A DNA stretch of 7,970 nucleotides from Chitinophagaceae bacterium UBA5175 (GTDB taxonomy: Bacteria > Bacteroidota > Bacteroidia > Chitinophagales > Chitinophagaceae): NCBI GenBank assembly GCA_002413325.1, contig DHWT01000328.1, positions 1 through 7,970 on the forward strand, given 5' to 3'. Shown here piece by piece: positions 5,940 to 7,970 of this stretch. Below the pieces are notes generated by a model. The model was given only the letters and a program-made list of their open reading frames with translations, had not been told where the DNA came from and made no database searches. The translations under genes were made by a program, and so were the position numbers. Each line of letters starts with the position of its first letter. The first letter of the stretch is position 1.

Positions 5940-7631
5940 CTAATTGGCAATCTCTCTGAAGAGAAAGTCATTCAATTCCTTTGCGTTTTTGTATTTCCCT
6001 TTAAACATCAAATCATACATCGGTTTATATTTCATGAACATCTCATCTGAAATATACCCTTTATACCACGTACATTTTTCTATTTCATCAAAAGGTTTCA
6101 AGAATATTAAGCCCTGGGCAATATCACCATAACGAATGGAAGGATATGTATTGAAAAAATAGGAGCAGCTATCTCTGATATTTTCAAAAGGAGATGAAAT
6201 AATTGTAAAGCCGGCAGGCTTATTACCTCTGCTCTTCATCACTGAGTCCATAAAATCATCAATCGAACTATTGCATTTGATATCTCCCTCATTGAAATCC
6301 AGCCGAAAGTATAATTCTATTTGAAAAAATTTGCCCTTGTACTTATTGTTTAACAGAACCCCAAAACGGGGCTTCAATTCTGTTACATTATTATTTTTCA
6401 CCACAGGAAATGCGAAATCCAACGGAGTATGATTAAATCCTATTAATATCACTCCCTTTTGATTTTTATTGATTATTTCTCTTTCGATATTTCTGGCCAT
6501 AATTTCGTCGCGGTAAATAATTTTGGGTAAATCCTGGATTACTGAGAATACCCTGAATTTTTCCCAGAAGGGGGTTTTCCCTTTTGAATCCTGTGTGGCA
6601 CCCAGCAGGGACAATCCTGGCATATCCCAGTCTGAATCAATTCCAACTATCCTCATTCGCGGGGCTCCTTTAGGTAGAGAGTGATTCAATGTCCATACTG
6701 ATTCAAATACATCCCAATATTCTTTAAATCCCCACATTTTCCAGGTGTTGCTACGGGCAATTTCCATAGCTAAAGCTGTATCGTATTTTTCTCCATTGAC
6801 AAGTTTTTCTGCCTTCCTATTCATCGAAGCAGGAAATACTTCCAAGGCAATAACCCTTACGCCCGATTTGAAATAGAGGGGCTCCACCAGTTTGTTGAAA
6901 AACGAAAGGTTATCCCGGCTTTCATGCATTTCCCCGAAAATGGTTACGGGAGTGGCTGATGCAATGTGAACGGCGTAATCAATTGGGTCACTGGCATTAC
7001 TATCAATCCAGTTGATAAATACAGGATATTCCAGGGTTGATATATCTGACACAGATGCCGGGTCTCTGGCCATAAATGGAAGTTTTAGATTCACCGGAGA
7101 GACGGATATCTTTTTTGCGTCTATTATAACACTGGTAAAATTCCAAATATAATTTGCGCTAAAAATTAATAACGTACTTAATGAGAGTGTCCGCCAAAAC
7201 AAAGTGAATCTTTTTTTACCTGCAGAGGGCACAACCATCGAATGGGACAGGTAATCATGCCATCCTTTTTTATTTTTTGAAAACCCTATCCAGAGAAATC
7301 CCAGGAATAAAACAACACCGGAAAGTATTTTAAATACAGATTCCCTCAGCGCAGATTTAATAAAAGACAACCTGGATCCGTTCCGATTGTAAACGAAGAT
7401 CCCCAAAAGATGTTTACCGATTGTTTGCCCTGTAAAAGCAATGCAAACGATTGAATAGAACATTCCAAGAATAAAAAAGCAAAATTCAAAAGGGAAATAG
7501 AAATAAATTGCAGAATAAAGAAGTATATAGAAGATCCCTTTTAGAAATGAATATACAATTAAACAGTCTATCCAAGTTGCAAGGAACCTGATCCAAAATC
7601 CGGGTCTTTTATATTCCTCCAAATTATTCAT
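5940..7631 (-). CDS. RDD membrane domain fused to an EreA/ChaN-like domain
   Basis: A 563-residue protein from ATG 7629-7631; a GTG at 7632-7634 directly before it is a less likely start, and neither has a clear ribosome binding site. Residues ~11-136 form an RDD domain: GFWIRFLATWIDCLIV with the R and D, GQTIGK at 68-73, and KKGWHDYLSHSMVV at its end, with hydrophobic segments near 14-46, 49-66 and 103-118. Another hydrophobic segment follows near 148-166. The rest resembles the EreA/ChaN (Tiki-like) fold: VTIFGEMHESRDN with Glu234 and His236, VIALEVFP with Glu264, IVGIDSDWD, RDEIMARNIER at 374-384, and ILIGFNHTP with His401. Erythromycin esterases and haem-binding ChaN proteins share these motifs, so a hydrolase or a haem-binding role is possible; macrolide resistance should not be assumed. 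Membrane topology is uncertain. It is the only gene between the two tRNA/terminator repeats, and a short GGGT-GAAAA-ACCC hairpin lies just after the stop. Confidence 0.85.
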   Translation of the reverse strand: MNNLEEYKRPGFWIRFLATWIDCLIVYSFLKGIFYILLYSAIYFYFPFEFCFFILGMFYSIVCIAFTGQTIGKHLLGIFVYNRNGSRLSFIKSALRESVFKILSGVVLFLGFLWIGFSKNKKGWHDYLSHSMVVPSAGKKRFTLFWRTLSLSTLLIFSANYIWNFTSVIIDAKKISVSPVNLKLPFMARDPASVSDISTLEYPVFINWIDSNASDPIDYAVHIASATPVTIFGEMHESRDNLSFFNKLVEPLYFKSGVRVIALEVFPASMNRKAEKLVNGEKYDTALAMEIARSNTWKMWGFKEYWDVFESVWTLNHSLPKGAPRMRIVGIDSDWDMPGLSLLGATQDSKGKTPFWEKFRVFSVIQDLPKIIYRDEIMARNIEREIINKNQKGVILIGFNHTPLDFAFPVVKNNNVTELKPRFGVLLNNKYKGKFFQIELYFRLDFNEGDIKCNSSIDDFMDSVMKSRGNKPAGFTIISSPFENIRDSCSYFFNTYPSIRYGDIAQGLIFLKPFDEIEKCTWYKGYISDEMFMKYKPMYDLMFKGKYKNAKELNDFLFREIAN

Positions 7632-7884
7632 CACGTAATACGGTTAACCTGAACAGATCCGGATTAGAATAGCATAGCATTAACGTACTGGCAGAAAATC
7701 CTCGTGATTAAATTTACAATAAGGTGGGCCTTTCGTCATGGTCAACGCTATGATTTTAGTCATCCGATAGCATGATAACACTCAGAAAGTCGTAACGGCA
7801 AAAATGAATAATTGAATTGAATTAATTTTTAACTGGTACGTAGACCTTTGCTTGACTGCCAAAATTCTGCTTGCGAATTGCAGT
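7632..7884. other. Intergenic region between RDD/EreA-like gene and tRNA-Asn terminator
   Basis: About 250 bp with no gene. It should hold the promoter of the gene at 5940-7631. An overlapping ATGCT repeat (minus strand ATGCTATGCTATT near 7669-7681) and AT-rich tracts such as GAATTGAATTGAATTAATTT near 7813-7832 are visible, but no promoter can be fixed with confidence. Confidence 0.5.
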
Positions 7885-7944
7885 AAAAAGAAAAGGCCGC
7901 CATTGGCGACCTTAAATTGTTTGAATCCAGGCTCCCCCTGCTGG
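7880..7944. repeat. Right copy of direct repeat: tRNA-Asn 3' end plus terminator
   Basis: This is the counterpart of 5676-5743 and includes the real 3' end of the tRNA-Asn gene and its terminator. The copies differ at several positions, including length changes in the A tract and around the tRNA 3' flank, so the duplication is not recent. Confidence 0.75.
7885..7913 (-). terminator. Intrinsic terminator of the tRNA-Asn gene
   Basis: On the minus strand AAGGTCGCC-AAT-GGCGGCCTT forms a nine-base-pair stem followed by TTCTTTTT, 18 bases after the tRNA discriminator base. Confidence 0.85.
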
Positions 7945-7970
7945 ACTTGAACCAGCGACCCTCTGATTAA
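7932..7970 (-). tRNA. tRNA-Asn, 3' half (cut by window edge)
   Basis: Read on the minus strand from the right edge: TTAATCAGA is the end of the anticodon loop and the 3' anticodon stem, then the variable loop GGGTC, the T arm GCTGG-TTCAAGT-CCAGC, the acceptor strand AGGGGGA and discriminator G at 7932. The two T before AA are anticodon positions 35-36, which allows Asn (GTT) or Lys (TTT). A72 (implying U1) and discriminator G73 favour tRNA-Asn. The next bases are CCT, so the CCA end is not encoded. The 5' half lies outside the window. Confidence 0.85.

Noticed and set aside
5940..7631. Calling the gene a macrolide esterase (ere)
   Set aside because: Only fold-level motifs are shared with EreA, and ChaN-type haem binders share them too; the RDD fusion makes a specific resistance call unsafe.

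Overview
The window looks like a stretch of a Bacteroidota chromosome, probably of the Chitinophagaceae type. The evidence is an IPT/TIG plus NHL-repeat lipoprotein with a lipobox, a GMC oxidoreductase of the kind common in that phylum, mostly weak ribosome binding sites, moderate GC and large AT-rich intergenic stretches. This placement is an inference from gene content; no taxonomic marker gene is present.

Layout, left to right. Bases 3-101 are the last 32 codons of an AraC-family regulator on the + strand. Bases 499-2082 (minus) encode a surface lipoprotein with two IPT/TIG domains and a six-bladed NHL propeller. Bases 2083-2568 hold no intact gene, but carry + strand fragments that read like the frameshifted C-terminal end of an FtsX/MacB-type ABC permease. 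Bases 2569-4248 (minus) encode a GMC-family flavoprotein oxidoreductase with a strong AGGAGG ribosome binding site. Bases 4249-5939 are nearly gene-free. They contain one doubtful 87-codon frame, a good minus-strand terminator without a recognisable gene, an 11-bp tandem repeat, a degenerate 10-bp tandem repeat about 100 bp long, and inverted repeats.

The right end (5676-7970) is the most structured part. A tRNA-Asn gene, read on the minus strand and cut by the window edge, ends at 7932 and is followed by its terminator. The same tRNA 3' end and terminator recur at 5676-5743, starting exactly where the tRNA T-loop ends. Between the copies lies one gene (5940-7631, minus): an RDD membrane domain fused to an EreA/ChaN-like domain. 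This is what an old tRNA-targeted insertion with a single cargo gene and no integrase would leave; a decayed tandem tRNA unit is the alternative. Just inside the left copy (5764-5813) is a sequence that recurs at 277-326 near the AraC gene, each copy built on two AATAC(A/G)TT boxes 21 bp apart.

The three complete genes are all on the minus strand, are separated by 0.5-1.7 kb, and do not look like an operon. I see no evidence that they work together. I see no intact integrase, transposase, CRISPR array or known defence system.
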